Source: Dorea sp. AM10-31
Lineage (GTDB): Bacteria > Bacillota > Clostridia > Lachnospirales > Lachnospiraceae
Reading direction: 5' to 3'
Length of the DNA: 64,000 bases
Assembly (NCBI RefSeq): GCF_003435815.1
Contig: NZ_QTUV01000002.1
Coordinates: forward strand, 372,001 to 436,000
Positions 1-8,591 of the stretch are shown here, one piece after another. The notes below the pieces were generated by a model. The model had not been told where the DNA came from, searched no databases, and worked only from the letters and a program-made list of their open reading frames with translations. The translations under genes were made by a program, and so were the position numbers. Each line of letters starts with the position of its first letter. The stretch's first letter is position 1.

Positions 1-398
1 CTGTTTTGCTTTTTATATACCGTTTCTTCAGACAGGGAATCTTTATCTGTCGTACGCTCTCCGCCCTGATGATCGGACTCTTTTACCTGCTCACTCTGAG
101 TGTCACGATCTTTCTCTATCACTTTTTCCGCTGTTGATGCAAGTGTCAGCATCACTTTCACTTCTCCGGCGCCATCCATCTGCGACAACATTTCTTCCAG
201 TTCCTGTTCCATCTCTTTTGTATAACTTTCACGGTCTGTTATCACGCTCTGCCCGGTTCTGCTTCCGACAGTTTTCCTATTTTCTTTTTCCTTACCGGCA
301 GGCAATGTAATAACTAATAAGAGTACTCCGGTAAGAAACAGGATCAGAAGCTGGTCCTTCTTCAGTTTTTCCCCTTTCCACAGCAATTCTTTTAACAT
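1..398 (-). CDS. spoIIIAG: Stage III sporulation protein AG, partial (C-terminus off the left edge)
   Basis: Seen: an open frame starting with ATG at 398, one base after the spoIIIAF stop, and staying open to base 1 (132 codons). The start reads MLKELLWKGEKLKKDQLL, followed by a single hydrophobic segment at about residues 18-34 and a charged region containing the EEMLSQMDGAGEV segment typical of SpoIIIAG. Family knowledge: SpoIIIAG is a mother-cell membrane protein that forms a ring in the SpoIIIA-SpoIIQ channel between mother cell and forespore. It is the seventh gene of the operon, and spoIIIAH would be expected just beyond the edge. The product is truncated by the window, not by mutation. 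Confidence 0.9.
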   Translation of the reverse strand, partial: MLKELLWKGEKLKKDQLLILFLTGVLLLVITLPAGKEKENRKTVGSRTGQSVITDRESYTKEMEQELEEMLSQMDGAGEVKVMLTLASTAEKVIEKDRDTQSEQVKESDHQGGERTTDKDSLSEETVYKKQN

Positions 399-399
399 C

Positions 400-750
400 T
401 TAAGGCTGAACTTCAATCTCTTTCACCTCTATTTTTTTCTGCTCATCCTGCGCTTTCCCGTTTTCTACTGCATCTGCTGTTTCCGTCATCTGCTTCCGGA
501 CTTTTGTTTCTGTCTTCTGAAGCTTATCCTGAAACTCCTGCCAGTCTGCATCCTGCAAAATCTCTGTCTTCAAGTCGCCTGCGTGCACCGTCTTAAGGAC
601 CGGGGTAAGAAGCAGTGCAATCAACACAAGTCCTGTAAAAAAACGGATATATTTCCGGTAATCGCTGTCCGGAAGCATTTGTAAAAGAGCCGTTACAAGA
701 ACCAGATAAAAGCTTAAGTTCTTCACCCATTCATAGATTTTGTCGATCAT
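400..750 (-). CDS. spoIIIAF: Stage III sporulation protein AF
   Basis: A protein of 116 residues with two N-terminal membrane segments (about 10-27 and 35-52) and a charged, partly coiled-coil C-terminal tail, here shorter than in Bacillus, where the protein is about 200 residues. SpoIIIAF is a component of the mother-cell SpoIIIA complex needed for late sigma-G activity in the engulfed forespore. It lies 8 bases after spoIIIAE and 1 base before spoIIIAG, so it is surely cotranscribed. Identification rests on operon position plus the membrane topology and the RKYIRFFTGLVLIALLLTPV segment, which is typical of the family. Confidence 0.88.
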   Translation of the reverse strand: MIDKIYEWVKNLSFYLVLVTALLQMLPDSDYRKYIRFFTGLVLIALLLTPVLKTVHAGDLKTEILQDADWQEFQDKLQKTETKVRKQMTETADAVENGKAQDEQKKIEVKEIEVQP

Positions 751-758
751 TTCCCCTC

Positions 759-1973
759 CTATTCTCCGGTTGTAGCTGCGACCACAACAATTGTCAGAAG
801 AAATAAAAGCCCTGTTGTAAACAGCACACGCATAAAAAGCCGTAGTCCGTCTCCCACACTTTCAATACAGCCAATCACACGCGCATCGGAAACCGGCTGC
901 AGAAGAGCCGCCGTGAATTTATAAAGTAGCACGACCAGCCCGACTTCTACGAGCGGAACCAAACATAAGAGTACCGCAAACAGTGCGCCCACGACTCCAA
1001 TTCCATTTTTGACCAGTACGAGTGTACCAATCGTCACTTCCGCAGCGCCGCCCAGAAGATCCCCCACACCCGGTATGGCTTCCATTCCTCTTGTCACAAG
1101 ACTCTGCTTCACATCATCGACGGACGGACCGATCAGTCCCTGCACCAGATTCCATCCGACTACAGCAGCCAACATTGTCCGGAGCGTCCAGGAAACAAGC
1201 ATTTCCAGAAAGCCGGCAAATTTGCTCAGATAATCTTCTTTCGAAAGATAATTGAGCAGTCTCAATATCATGTAAATATGGATCATCGGCAGCAGGATCT
1301 TGGCAATTACAAGTTCTACCAGATAAATAATAAAAAGCACAAGCTGATAAAATGCGATCGCTGTTACACTGCCTTTCGCAATCGCTACAGCAAGAAAATA
1401 CAGCGGGCAAAATACACCCATAAATGCAGTCAGTCCTTCTACACCGGTGCTTACCCATTCCGTTACCGCAAGAAATACTTTCAGACACAATGCGATCAGC
1501 AAAAGATACAGAACATAGAAGCCGGTTTCTGAGAGCTGGCCGCTTTCAAACACCTGTGAAAAATTATGAAACAATGCCGCCAGAAATGCCAGAAATACAA
1601 TCGGAATCAGATATTTTCTTCCGCTTTCCACAGCCTGAAAAAGCTTGTCTCTTAACATTTTTCCTGCCTGGCTTAAAAATTCTTCATAATCCCCTTCTGT
1701 AATTTTCCGGAGCATCTCTTCTAAATTATAATTCTTTTCCGGAAACATCTGATCTATGTAGTTCTGCATCTCATCAAAGGAAAACTGCTGTATCCATTTT
1801 TCTGTCTCTGTCTGTGCATCTTCTGATATTCCTGTTTCATATGCCGGTTCTGCTGCATACACATATTCCATCTGAAAACCTGCCGGAAATCCAGTCAGCA
1901 GTATAAACAGGATTGTAAGTCCAGGTACTATTTTCCCACAGCGCATCTTTTTCTGTTTAACCTTTCTTCTCAT
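759..1973 (-). CDS. spoIIIAE: Stage III sporulation protein AE
   Basis: A polytopic membrane protein of 404 residues. It has an N-terminal signal-like segment (about 14-40), then a roughly 80-residue extracytoplasmic region rich in Glu and aromatic residues, then about seven or eight membrane segments. Family role: SpoIIIAE is the large membrane subunit of the SpoIIIA-SpoIIQ feeding-tube apparatus in the mother-cell membrane. The start codon overlaps the spoIIIAD stop by four bases, which suggests translational coupling. Length matches the family (about 400 residues). High confidence from operon order AA-AB-AC-AD-AE-AF-AG. Confidence 0.93.
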   Translation of the reverse strand: MRRKVKQKKMRCGKIVPGLTILFILLTGFPAGFQMEYVYAAEPAYETGISEDAQTETEKWIQQFSFDEMQNYIDQMFPEKNYNLEEMLRKITEGDYEEFLSQAGKMLRDKLFQAVESGRKYLIPIVFLAFLAALFHNFSQVFESGQLSETGFYVLYLLLIALCLKVFLAVTEWVSTGVEGLTAFMGVFCPLYFLAVAIAKGSVTAIAFYQLVLFIIYLVELVIAKILLPMIHIYMILRLLNYLSKEDYLSKFAGFLEMLVSWTLRTMLAAVVGWNLVQGLIGPSVDDVKQSLVTRGMEAIPGVGDLLGGAAEVTIGTLVLVKNGIGVVGALFAVLLCLVPLVEVGLVVLLYKFTAALLQPVSDARVIGCIESVGDGLRLFMRVLFTTGLLFLLTIVVVAATTGE

Positions 1974-2356
1974 GACAACACCTTCCGGATCGTGTCCAGA
2001 ATCGCAAGAAGCACCGGAAAACTAAGCACCATGATTGCAAGTTTCCCGAAAATCTCAATCTGTCTTGCAATCGTCTGATATCCCGCATCTTTGCAAATAT
2101 TCGATGCAAATTCTGCCACATAAGTAATTCCAAGCATTTTGAACAATGTTCCCATATACATATCATCAACCGATATATATGTACCGATTTTTCGTATTAC
2201 TTCCGCGATTGTTTCTATTTTCTCGAGTACAGAAAAGAAAATAAGAAGACTCAGCGCTATGCTGATATAGATTCCATACTCCGGTTTCTGCGCTTTAAAC
2301 TGCACAGCAAGAAGCATACCTGCAACAGCAGCTGCGCAAATCTGTATGATACTCAT
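1970..2356 (-). CDS. spoIIIAD: Stage III sporulation protein AD
   Basis: A small membrane protein of 128 residues with three or four hydrophobic segments, starting MSIIQICAAAVAGMLLAVQF. Within the family, SpoIIIAD is a mother-cell membrane component of the SpoIIIA complex and is related in sequence to SpoIIIAC. The length equals the usual 125-135 residues. It starts 15 bases after spoIIIAC and overlaps spoIIIAE by four bases. The segment around residues 60-100 (DDMYMGTLFKMLGITYVAEF, with CKDAGY nearby) is the conserved core of the AC/AD family. Confidence 0.92.
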   Translation of the reverse strand: MSIIQICAAAVAGMLLAVQFKAQKPEYGIYISIALSLLIFFSVLEKIETIAEVIRKIGTYISVDDMYMGTLFKMLGITYVAEFASNICKDAGYQTIARQIEIFGKLAIMVLSFPVLLAILDTIRKVLS

Positions 2357-2371
2357 ATGCCCCCTTCTTTC

Positions 2372-2566
2372 CTACAGGTAAAATAACTGCCGGATATTCT
2401 GAAACAACTGGTAAATGTATGGCACGATCCAGAACAATACAAGCAGAAGTCCTGCAAAGCTTGTTAAAAATGCCTGTTCTTCCCTGCCACTATGTTTCAG
2501 CACCTGACTGAGTACCGATACTAAAATCCCGACAGCCGCAATCTTAAATATCAGATTTACATCCAT
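2372..2566 (-). CDS. spoIIIAC: Stage III sporulation protein AC
   Basis: A 64-residue protein with two membrane segments, starting MDVNLIFKIAAVGILVSVL. SpoIIIAC is among the smallest and most conserved SpoIIIA proteins and acts in the mother-cell membrane channel complex. The length is the family standard (about 65-68 residues). It sits 11 bases after spoIIIAB, with the ribosome binding site AGGAGG immediately ahead, and 15 bases before spoIIIAD. The LKHSGREEQAFLTSFAG loop between the two membrane helices is characteristic of the family. Confidence 0.93.
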   Translation of the reverse strand: MDVNLIFKIAAVGILVSVLSQVLKHSGREEQAFLTSFAGLLLVLFWIVPYIYQLFQNIRQLFYL

Positions 2567-2577
2567 CTCTTCCTCCT

Positions 2578-3096
2578 TCAGATCAGAAGCACGACTGTCA
2601 GAATCCCGCCCATGATCCCCATAAGATAATAAAGTCTCATCTTCGTGTACATCTGTTTCTGTATCTGCCTTAACGATTCCTCCACTTTCTCTTCATACAG
2701 CTCCAGAGAACGGATCTGCATCTTAAGATCCAGATTTCCAAGTCTTGCACCGACTTCTTTCAGATTCTCTTTTTCTTTTCTTGAAATCATCAGACCCACA
2801 AGACAGACATCTGCCGATTCCTGCCATATTTTTACGAATCGTTTTTCTTTTTTGCATCGCATTTCATTTCTCATCATAAGAAGCCAGTTACGGTACGGAT
2901 CTTCACATTTTTCTGCAACGGATGCAAACACTTCTTCCAGGCTGGACCTGGCATAGCAGATCTCACTTTTTAATAAAGAAATAAGATACCGTATCTTTTG
3001 CAGTTCTTCGTATTCCTCACGAATCTTATGTGCATGCCTTGTCCCTTCCATGGAAGCCGAGAAAAGGATAAGAAAAGCGCCTATGGCTTTCCACAT
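2578..3096 (-). CDS. spoIIIAB: Stage III sporulation protein AB
   Basis: A protein of 172 residues with hydrophobic segments at both ends (about 3-17 and 155-172) and a helical cytoplasmic middle. This is the SpoIIIAB layout, a fold resembling type II/IV secretion GspF-like inner membrane proteins. Its start overlaps the end of spoIIIAA by 16 bases, so translation is likely coupled. Role by family: platform protein of the SpoIIIA channel, probably working with the SpoIIIAA ATPase. The IRYLISLLKSEICYARSSL segment at about residues 36-54 is the family core. Confidence 0.92.
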   Translation of the reverse strand: MWKAIGAFLILFSASMEGTRHAHKIREEYEELQKIRYLISLLKSEICYARSSLEEVFASVAEKCEDPYRNWLLMMRNEMRCKKEKRFVKIWQESADVCLVGLMISRKEKENLKEVGARLGNLDLKMQIRSLELYEEKVEESLRQIQKQMYTKMRLYYLMGIMGGILTVVLLI

Positions 3097-4073
3097 TTTT
3101 CATCACCTGCCATGCCGGTATAGCCCGCTGTGTTGGACTGTCCGACAAAAGAATACAGTGTATTCCCCCTGTCATCATAGATGCCGCCAACTTCACCGAC
3201 TTTTCCTTCTCCTGATAAGACAATATATCTTTCAAAACGCTTCTGTTTGATCAATGTGCCAAGTACCGGCTTTCTCTTCACTTCCTGCATGGATTCTCCA
3301 TGTACGGTCGCAAGCATTTTGCAGCCACAGTGCATTGCATACTCTATGGCATGTACATCCTGCGCCGTGCCGATTTCATCAACTGCTACGACTTCCGGTG
3401 TCATGGAACGGATGAGCATGATCATTCCTTCTGCCTTCGGGCAGGCGTCCAGGATGTCTGTCCGCATCCCGACATGATTCTGCGCAACGCCCTGATAACA
3501 TCCTCCGATTTCCGAACGTTCATCTACAATACCCACTGTTTTCCCGCTGATGTATGTATTCCCTTCCGAAATCTGCCTTACAATATCACGCAGAAGTGTT
3601 GTTTTTCCCTGTCCCGGCGGTGACACGATCAGGGTGTGAAAAAGCGATCGGTTTCGTGTTATATATGGAAAAATCCAATCGGCACATCCCATCACTTCAT
3701 GGGCTATCCGGATATTTACGGACGAAATATATTTTAGATTCTTCACATGCCCTCCTTCTAAAATCGCCTGTCCTGCAAAACCAATCCTGTGCCCTCCCTC
3801 CACAGTCAGAAATCCCTGCCTCATCTCTTCTTCGTATGCATATAGCGAATAATGGCTCACATATTCCAGCAATTCCCGCACTTCTTCTTTTGTCGCAATA
3901 TAAGGTCTCCCCCACTCATCTTTCAGCATATATTCCCTGCCATCCTGAAAATAAAAAACCGGCTTCTCAATGCGTACTTTGATCTCCTGCAGTTTTTCAT
4001 AATCTTTCACGATCTTCTGCATCTGGATTCTTAATTTCCCCGGTAGTAACGATAAGATACATTCTTCTTTCAT
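3081..4073 (-). CDS. spoIIIAA: Stage III sporulation protein AA, secretion-type ATPase
   Basis: A cytoplasmic ATPase of the mother cell, first gene of the operon, thought to energise the SpoIIIA channel. Walker A is at residues 151-159 (SPPGQGKTT), and a Walker B-like VVAVDEIG follows about 90 residues later. The open frame extends 21 codons upstream to 4136, but I place the start at ATG 4073 because AGAGGTGG lies just ahead of it and MKEECILSLLP matches the usual N-terminus. This gives 330 residues, close to the family length. Expected regulation is sigma-E; a weak candidate promoter lies immediately upstream. Confidence 0.93.
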   Translation of the reverse strand: MKEECILSLLPGKLRIQMQKIVKDYEKLQEIKVRIEKPVFYFQDGREYMLKDEWGRPYIATKEEVRELLEYVSHYSLYAYEEEMRQGFLTVEGGHRIGFAGQAILEGGHVKNLKYISSVNIRIAHEVMGCADWIFPYITRNRSLFHTLIVSPPGQGKTTLLRDIVRQISEGNTYISGKTVGIVDERSEIGGCYQGVAQNHVGMRTDILDACPKAEGMIMLIRSMTPEVVAVDEIGTAQDVHAIEYAMHCGCKMLATVHGESMQEVKRKPVLGTLIKQKRFERYIVLSGEGKVGEVGGIYDDRGNTLYSFVGQSNTAGYTGMAGDEKCGKP

Positions 4074-4095
4074 GTTTTGTCCACCTCTTATCTCC

Positions 4096-4123
4096 AATAT
4101 ATGCCCGGGACAGTTATTTATTC
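4096..4123 (-). promoter_or_regulatory. Possible sigma-E promoter of the spoIIIA operon
   Basis: Reading the minus strand, GAATAAAT (4116-4123) and CATATATT (4096-4103) resemble the sigma-E -35 and -10 elements. They sit 23 bases before the spoIIIAA start and after the pnp terminator. The 12-base spacer is shorter than usual, so this is only a candidate. The placement fits the known sigma-E control of spoIIIA. Confidence 0.3.
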
Positions 4124-4135
4124 CTGAAATCCACA

Positions 4136-4168
4136 AAGGACCGTACCGGATAACCCGGCACGGTCCTT
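4136..4168 (-). terminator. Terminator downstream of pnp
   Basis: A near-perfect hairpin with stem AAGGACCGT-CCGG and a five-base loop, 45 bases after the pnp stop. The trailing T run is short (CCTTTG). It separates pnp from the sporulation operon. Confidence 0.75.
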
Positions 4169-4212
4169 ATTTATCATACTGTCTTTTATTTTACAACGTA
4201 TCACGCAGCAAT

Positions 4213-6300
4213 TTATTCTGCAACATCTTTCATGCTGAATGAAAATCTTCCCATCTTGTCTTTTCCAAGGCATACAACTTTGACTTTATCGCCAAGTGTC
4301 AACACATCTTCAACATGGTTTACACGCTCTTTGGAAATCTTGGAAATGTGAACCATTCCTTCTTTTCCCGGTGCAAACTCAATAAATGCTCCAAATTCTT
4401 TGATACTGATAACATGTCCTTCCAGAACCTGTCCTGCTTCATAATCTGTAACAATGATGTGAATCAGCTTCTGTGCTTCTTCCATGCTCTTGGCATCTGT
4501 TCCGCAGATAGATACTGCTCCGTCATCTGTAATATCAATCTTCACACCAGTCTGCTCGATGATCGCATTGATCGTCTTGCCTCTCTGTCCAACAACATCA
4601 CCGATCTTCTGAGGATCGATCTGCATCTGGATAATCTTCGGTGCAAATTCACCAACCTCTGTTCTCGGCTCTGCGATTGCTTTTGACATACACTCATCCA
4701 TGATGAACAGACGAGCCTGTCTTGTACGTGCGATTGCTTCCTCAACGATCGGTCTTGTAAGTCCGTGGATCTTAATATCCATCTGGATTGCTGTGATACC
4801 TTTCTTTGTACCAGTTACCTTAAAGTCCATATCACCAAAGAAGTCTTCCAGTCCCTGTATATCTGTAAGTACCAGATAATCATCATCTGTATCTCCTGTT
4901 ACAAGTCCGCATGAGATACCTGCAACCATAGCTTTAATCGGAACACCTGCAGCCATAAGTGACATACAAGATGCACATGTAGAAGCCATTGATGTAGATC
5001 CGTTAGACTCAAATGTCTCGGATACGGTACGGATTGCATACGGGAACTCTGTCTCACTCGGAAGCACCGGAACCAATGCACGCTCTGCAAGTGCTCCATG
5101 TCCGATCTCACGACGTCCCGGTCCTCTGGATGGTCTTGTCTCTCCAACAGAGTATGACGGGAAGTTATAGTGATGCATATAACGCTTTGTTGTCTCTTTT
5201 TCATCCAGTCCGTCAAGTCTCTGTGCCTCTGACAGTGGAGCCAGTGTGCAGATATTACAGATCTGTGTCTGTCCACGTGTAAACATAGCAGAACCATGTA
5301 CTCTAGGAATCAGATCTACTTCTGCAGCAAGTGGACGAATCTGGTCGATTGCTCTTCCATCCGGACGCTTGTGATCTTTCAGGATCATCTTGCGGACAGT
5401 CTTCTTCTGATACTGGTAAATTGCATCTCCAAGAACAGCAAGCCATTCTTCATTATCAGCAAACGCTTCCTCTAACTTATCTGTAATCTGACGGATATTT
5501 TCTTCTCTTACCTGTTTATCATCTGTAAATACAGCTTCCTCCATAGTCTCCGGCGGTACGATTTCTTTGATTGCTGCAAATAATTCTTCCGGAATCGCAA
5601 AACTCTCATAGCTGTGTTTTTCTTTTCCGCATTCTGCAACGATTGTATCGATAAATGCGATTACTTTCTGGTTCACTTCATGAGCTGCGTAAATCGCTTC
5701 GACCATCTGTGCTTCCGGAACTTCATTCGCTCCTGCTTCGATCATGATAACTTTCTCTCTTGTAGATGCAACCGTCAGCGCCATATCAGATATTTCTTTC
5801 TGTTCTGCTGTCGGATTAAATACAAATTCACCGTCAACCAGTCCAACCTGTGTTGTAGAGATCGGTCCGTCAAACGGGATATCAGAAATTGTAGTCGCAA
5901 TTGCTGCTCCAAGCATAGCTGTCAACTCCGGTGAACAATCCTGATCTACAGAAAGTACCAGGTTCTCCAATGTAACATCATTACGGTAATCCTTTGGGAA
6001 CAGTGGTCGCATCGGACGGTCGATAACACGGCATGTCAGGATCGCATTCTCAGATGCTTTTCCTTCTCTTTTGTTAAATCCTCCCGGGATCTTACCTACG
6101 GAATACATTCTCTCATTATATTCTACACTTAACGGGAAGAAATCGATTCCTTCTCTTGGCTTCTCAGAAGCAGTTGCTGTACAAAGTACAGTTGTATCAC
6201 CATAGTGCATTAAAACCGCACCGTTCGCCTGCTTCGCTACTCTACCAACATCTACGCGAAGTGTTCTTCCGGCTAATTCCATCTCATACTTCTTATACAT
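4213..6300 (-). CDS. pnp: Polyribonucleotide nucleotidyltransferase (PNPase)
   Basis: A phosphorolytic 3'-5' exoribonuclease of mRNA turnover, cytosolic and trimeric. The 695 residues match the family. Two RNase PH-like domains (about 10-230 and 305-530) are separated by an all-helical linker. The second carries the catalytic stretch with GDTDDDY. A KH domain (about 550-615, core IGDVVGQRGKTINAI) and an S1 domain (about 620-690, EGHVISIKEFGAFIEF) follow. The gene has its own extended -10 promoter and a long leader hairpin, suggesting post-transcriptional autoregulation as known for pnp in enteric bacteria. It lies downstream of rpsO, as in many bacteria, but a terminator stands between them. 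Confidence 0.97.
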   Translation of the reverse strand: MYKKYEMELAGRTLRVDVGRVAKQANGAVLMHYGDTTVLCTATASEKPREGIDFFPLSVEYNERMYSVGKIPGGFNKREGKASENAILTCRVIDRPMRPLFPKDYRNDVTLENLVLSVDQDCSPELTAMLGAAIATTISDIPFDGPISTTQVGLVDGEFVFNPTAEQKEISDMALTVASTREKVIMIEAGANEVPEAQMVEAIYAAHEVNQKVIAFIDTIVAECGKEKHSYESFAIPEELFAAIKEIVPPETMEEAVFTDDKQVREENIRQITDKLEEAFADNEEWLAVLGDAIYQYQKKTVRKMILKDHKRPDGRAIDQIRPLAAEVDLIPRVHGSAMFTRGQTQICNICTLAPLSEAQRLDGLDEKETTKRYMHHYNFPSYSVGETRPSRGPGRREIGHGALAERALVPVLPSETEFPYAIRTVSETFESNGSTSMASTCASCMSLMAAGVPIKAMVAGISCGLVTGDTDDDYLVLTDIQGLEDFFGDMDFKVTGTKKGITAIQMDIKIHGLTRPIVEEAIARTRQARLFIMDECMSKAIAEPRTEVGEFAPKIIQMQIDPQKIGDVVGQRGKTINAIIEQTGVKIDITDDGAVSICGTDAKSMEEAQKLIHIIVTDYEAGQVLEGHVISIKEFGAFIEFAPGKEGMVHISKISKERVNHVEDVLTLGDKVKVVCLGKDKMGRFSFSMKDVAE

Positions 6301-6340
6301 AGTATTCTCCTTTTATCTTCATTCATCTGTTCTGCGAAAG

Positions 6341-6414
6341 AAGGATACCGAAACTACTGAAAAAGACACTCTCTTTTCGCTACCACCGGACAATATCCTT
6401 TTCAGTGGTCTCGG
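6341..6414 (-). promoter_or_regulatory. Long stem-loop in the pnp 5' leader
   Basis: The arm at 6348-6365 pairs with 6397-6414 over about 18 positions with a few mismatches or G-U pairs. An adjoining AAGGATA (6341-6347) can instead pair with TATCCTT (6394-6400), so two mutually exclusive folds are possible. The hairpin lies about 50-115 bases ahead of the pnp start. By analogy with E. coli, where RNase III and PNPase act on a leader hairpin, this could be the autoregulatory site; that is inference. Confidence 0.6.
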
Positions 6415-6444
6415 ATTATATCTCCCTCGTCCGCAATCCAATAT

Positions 6445-6453
6445 ATTATAGCA
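6445..6453 (-). promoter_or_regulatory. Extended -10 promoter of pnp
   Basis: Minus strand reads TGCTATAAT: a perfect -10 TATAAT (6445-6450) with the TGn extension. The -35 is poor (TGGTGT at 17 bases). It lies about 150 bases upstream of the pnp start, after the rpsO terminator. Confidence 0.65.
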
Positions 6454-6490
6454 TATCTTATGTAAATACACCATATCTTTTTTCTACAAA

Positions 6491-6523
6491 AAATTCCGAC
6501 TGCATAACGCAATCGGAATTTTT
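6491..6523 (-). terminator. Terminator of rpsO
   Basis: Hairpin AAATTCCGA ... TCGGAATTT with one mismatch and a T run (TTTTTT) on the minus strand, 14-45 bases after the rpsO stop. Confidence 0.85.
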
Positions 6524-6536
6524 ATTAAAATCATTA

Positions 6537-6803
6537 TTATTTTCTAAGTCCAAGTTTCTCGATCAGAGCACGATATCTGTTGATATCTGTCTTCTTCAGG
6601 TATGCAAGAAGTCCTCTTCTCTGTCCTACCATCTTAAGAAGTCCTCTTCTTGAGTGATGATCCTTCGGGTTAGCTTTGAAATGATCTGTCAGGTCATTGA
6701 TTCTTGCTGTCAGGATAGCTACCTGTACTTCCGGTGAACCTGTATCTCCTGCTGTTCTTCCAAAGTCTTTAATGATCTGTTCTTTCTGTTCTTTTGAAAC
6801 CAT
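6537..6803 (-). CDS. rpsO: 30S ribosomal protein S15 (uS15)
   Basis: A protein of 88 residues, the family length, with the conserved segments [14 protein letters not shown] (about 18-31) and [16 protein letters not shown] (about 48-63). It binds 16S rRNA in the platform of the 30S subunit and is an early assembly protein. RBS AAGGAGG lies ahead of ATG 6803. It has a strong sigma-A promoter about 95 bases upstream and its own terminator. S15 commonly represses its own translation through the leader; the 95-base leader contains a small GAACA/TGTTC hairpin (about 6873-6888) that could serve this, unproven. Confidence 0.97.
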   Translation of the reverse strand: MVSKEQKEQIIKDFGRTAGDTGSPEVQVAILTARINDLTDHFKANPKDHHSRRGLLKMVGQRRGLLAYLKKTDINRYRALIEKLGLRK

Positions 6804-6898
6804 TGTGATTTCCTCCTTTTAATTCTCTTAATTATCGCCTGATATTAAGCAACGGTTGGAGTATCCTGTTACCGAACACCGGCTGTTCATACCAGATG

Positions 6899-6927
6899 AG
6901 TATAACACAACACTTATCCTCTGTAAA
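6899..6927 (-). promoter_or_regulatory. Sigma-A promoter of rpsO
   Basis: On the minus strand TTTACA (6922-6927), a 17-base spacer, and TATACT (6899-6904). It lies immediately downstream of the Na/phosphate symporter stop, overlapping the end of that gene's 3' region. Confidence 0.8.
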
Positions 6928-6935
6928 GGATTATT

Positions 6936-8579
6936 TTACTCTTCTTCATCAGATTTGTATTCATCCGGTACCATGATCGCAAATGCGATATTGGTTCCAT
7001 GGTCGGCTACACGCTCCAGACCAGATACTGCATCCGCAAAGATCATTCCTGCTTCCGGTGTACATTTGTTCTTCGTCAGCCGCTTGATATGTGATCTTTG
7101 CAGTTTCTTTTCCAGCTCATCAATGGCATCTTCCAGTTCCAGAATCTCACGCATATGTTCTTGATTTCCATTTGTAAACATATCCAATGCATATTCCAGA
7201 AGTGTCTGTACCGACTTCATCATATCATTCATCTGACGTATCGCCTTGTCGCTTAATTTTACGCCGGAATCAATTCTCTCTCTTGCAGCCTCAGCCATAT
7301 TTTCTGCATGATCACCGATTCTTTCAATATCATTTACTACATGGAACAGTCCTCCCAGCTTATCTGCATCTGCAGTCGGAAGTTCCAGCTCATTTGCCCT
7401 CACAAGGTAATCCGTGATCTTACTGTTCATAAAATCAATATATTTTTCGGTTTTGTATACCTTTTCAATTGCTTCTCCGTCCAACTCACAGAGTGCATGC
7501 ATGGACAGTTCCAGATTGCTCATTGCAACCTTTCCCATATGCTCGATCTCATGGATTGCATCCATAACTGCCGTTGCAGGTGACATCATAGACTGTTTGA
7601 TATAATTCAGTTCATACTCATCTTCGTCTGTATCGTCATTTCCCGGAACTACTTTGTAAGTCAGCTTCACGATCCAGCCCATAAACGGGAACAACATAGC
7701 CACTTCTATGATTTTCATCAGAGAATGTGTATTGGCAACCGCACGTGCCACATTTCCACCGGAAATTCCAAGCAGTGCACCTGTGATCGGTTTGGTAAAT
7801 ATAAAGATCACAGTAAACATAATTGCAGATCCGATCACGTTAAATAAGAAATGAATCATCGCTGCTCTCTTTGCATCTTTTCTTCCGTTCAGGCTGGCAA
7901 GAAGTGCAGACACGCAAGAACCGATGTTACAGCCAAGAATTACAAACGGACAGATCATAAACTGGATCAGATTCTGTGATGCCATCAAAATAATAATACC
8001 AACCGTTGCCGAAGAGCTCTGCAAAACAGAAGTCGCAATAAATCCGACAAGGATCGCAATAAACGGACTGCTTAAAGAGCTTAAAAATTCTTTTACAACC
8101 GGTGACTGTTTTACAATGGTCAAGGATTCACCCATAACTTTCAGCCCCATAAACAAAATGCCAAATCCCAGAATCACATCACCGGCTCTCTGCACCTTCT
8201 GGTTCTTACAGAACATGGACATAATCACACCGATGATTACAAATAGTGGCGCTATATCCGACAGATTAAATGCGATCAACTGTCCGGTGATTGTAGTTCC
8301 GATATTGGCTCCCAGAATAATTCCGGTTGCCTGCATCAGATTCATCAGTCCGGAGTTTACAAAACTCACGACCATAACTGTTGTAGCATTGGATGACTGG
8401 ATGATCGCTGTAAAGATCATACCTACCAGCAGTCCGATAAATCTGTTTTTCGTAAAGACTGCCAGAATACTTCTCATTTTGGCGCCGGCTGCTTTTTCAA
8501 GGCTTTCGCTCATCTGGCTCATACCATATAAAAACAGTCCAAGTCCACCAAACAGAGAAAATATAGTTATTATATTCAT
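6936..8579 (-). CDS. Na/phosphate cotransporter family protein with PhoU domain
   Basis: 547 residues: an N-terminal membrane half (about 1-315) and a C-terminal soluble helical half (about 335-540) of the PhoU type. The duplicated sodium-phosphate symporter motif QSSxAT occurs at residues 61-66 and 187-192. Family role: sodium-dependent phosphate import or export across the cytoplasmic membrane, with the PhoU part likely regulatory. No pst or pho genes lie nearby, so the direction of phosphate flow cannot be inferred. The next gene upstream, ribF, ends 12 bases before this start, so the two may be cotranscribed. Confidence 0.9.
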   Translation of the reverse strand: MNIITIFSLFGGLGLFLYGMSQMSESLEKAAGAKMRSILAVFTKNRFIGLLVGMIFTAIIQSSNATTVMVVSFVNSGLMNLMQATGIILGANIGTTITGQLIAFNLSDIAPLFVIIGVIMSMFCKNQKVQRAGDVILGFGILFMGLKVMGESLTIVKQSPVVKEFLSSLSSPFIAILVGFIATSVLQSSSATVGIIILMASQNLIQFMICPFVILGCNIGSCVSALLASLNGRKDAKRAAMIHFLFNVIGSAIMFTVIFIFTKPITGALLGISGGNVARAVANTHSLMKIIEVAMLFPFMGWIVKLTYKVVPGNDDTDEDEYELNYIKQSMMSPATAVMDAIHEIEHMGKVAMSNLELSMHALCELDGEAIEKVYKTEKYIDFMNSKITDYLVRANELELPTADADKLGGLFHVVNDIERIGDHAENMAEAARERIDSGVKLSDKAIRQMNDMMKSVQTLLEYALDMFTNGNQEHMREILELEDAIDELEKKLQRSHIKRLTKNKCTPEAGMIFADAVSGLERVADHGTNIAFAIMVPDEYKSDEEE

Positions 8580-8591
8580 CTGTTTCTCCTT

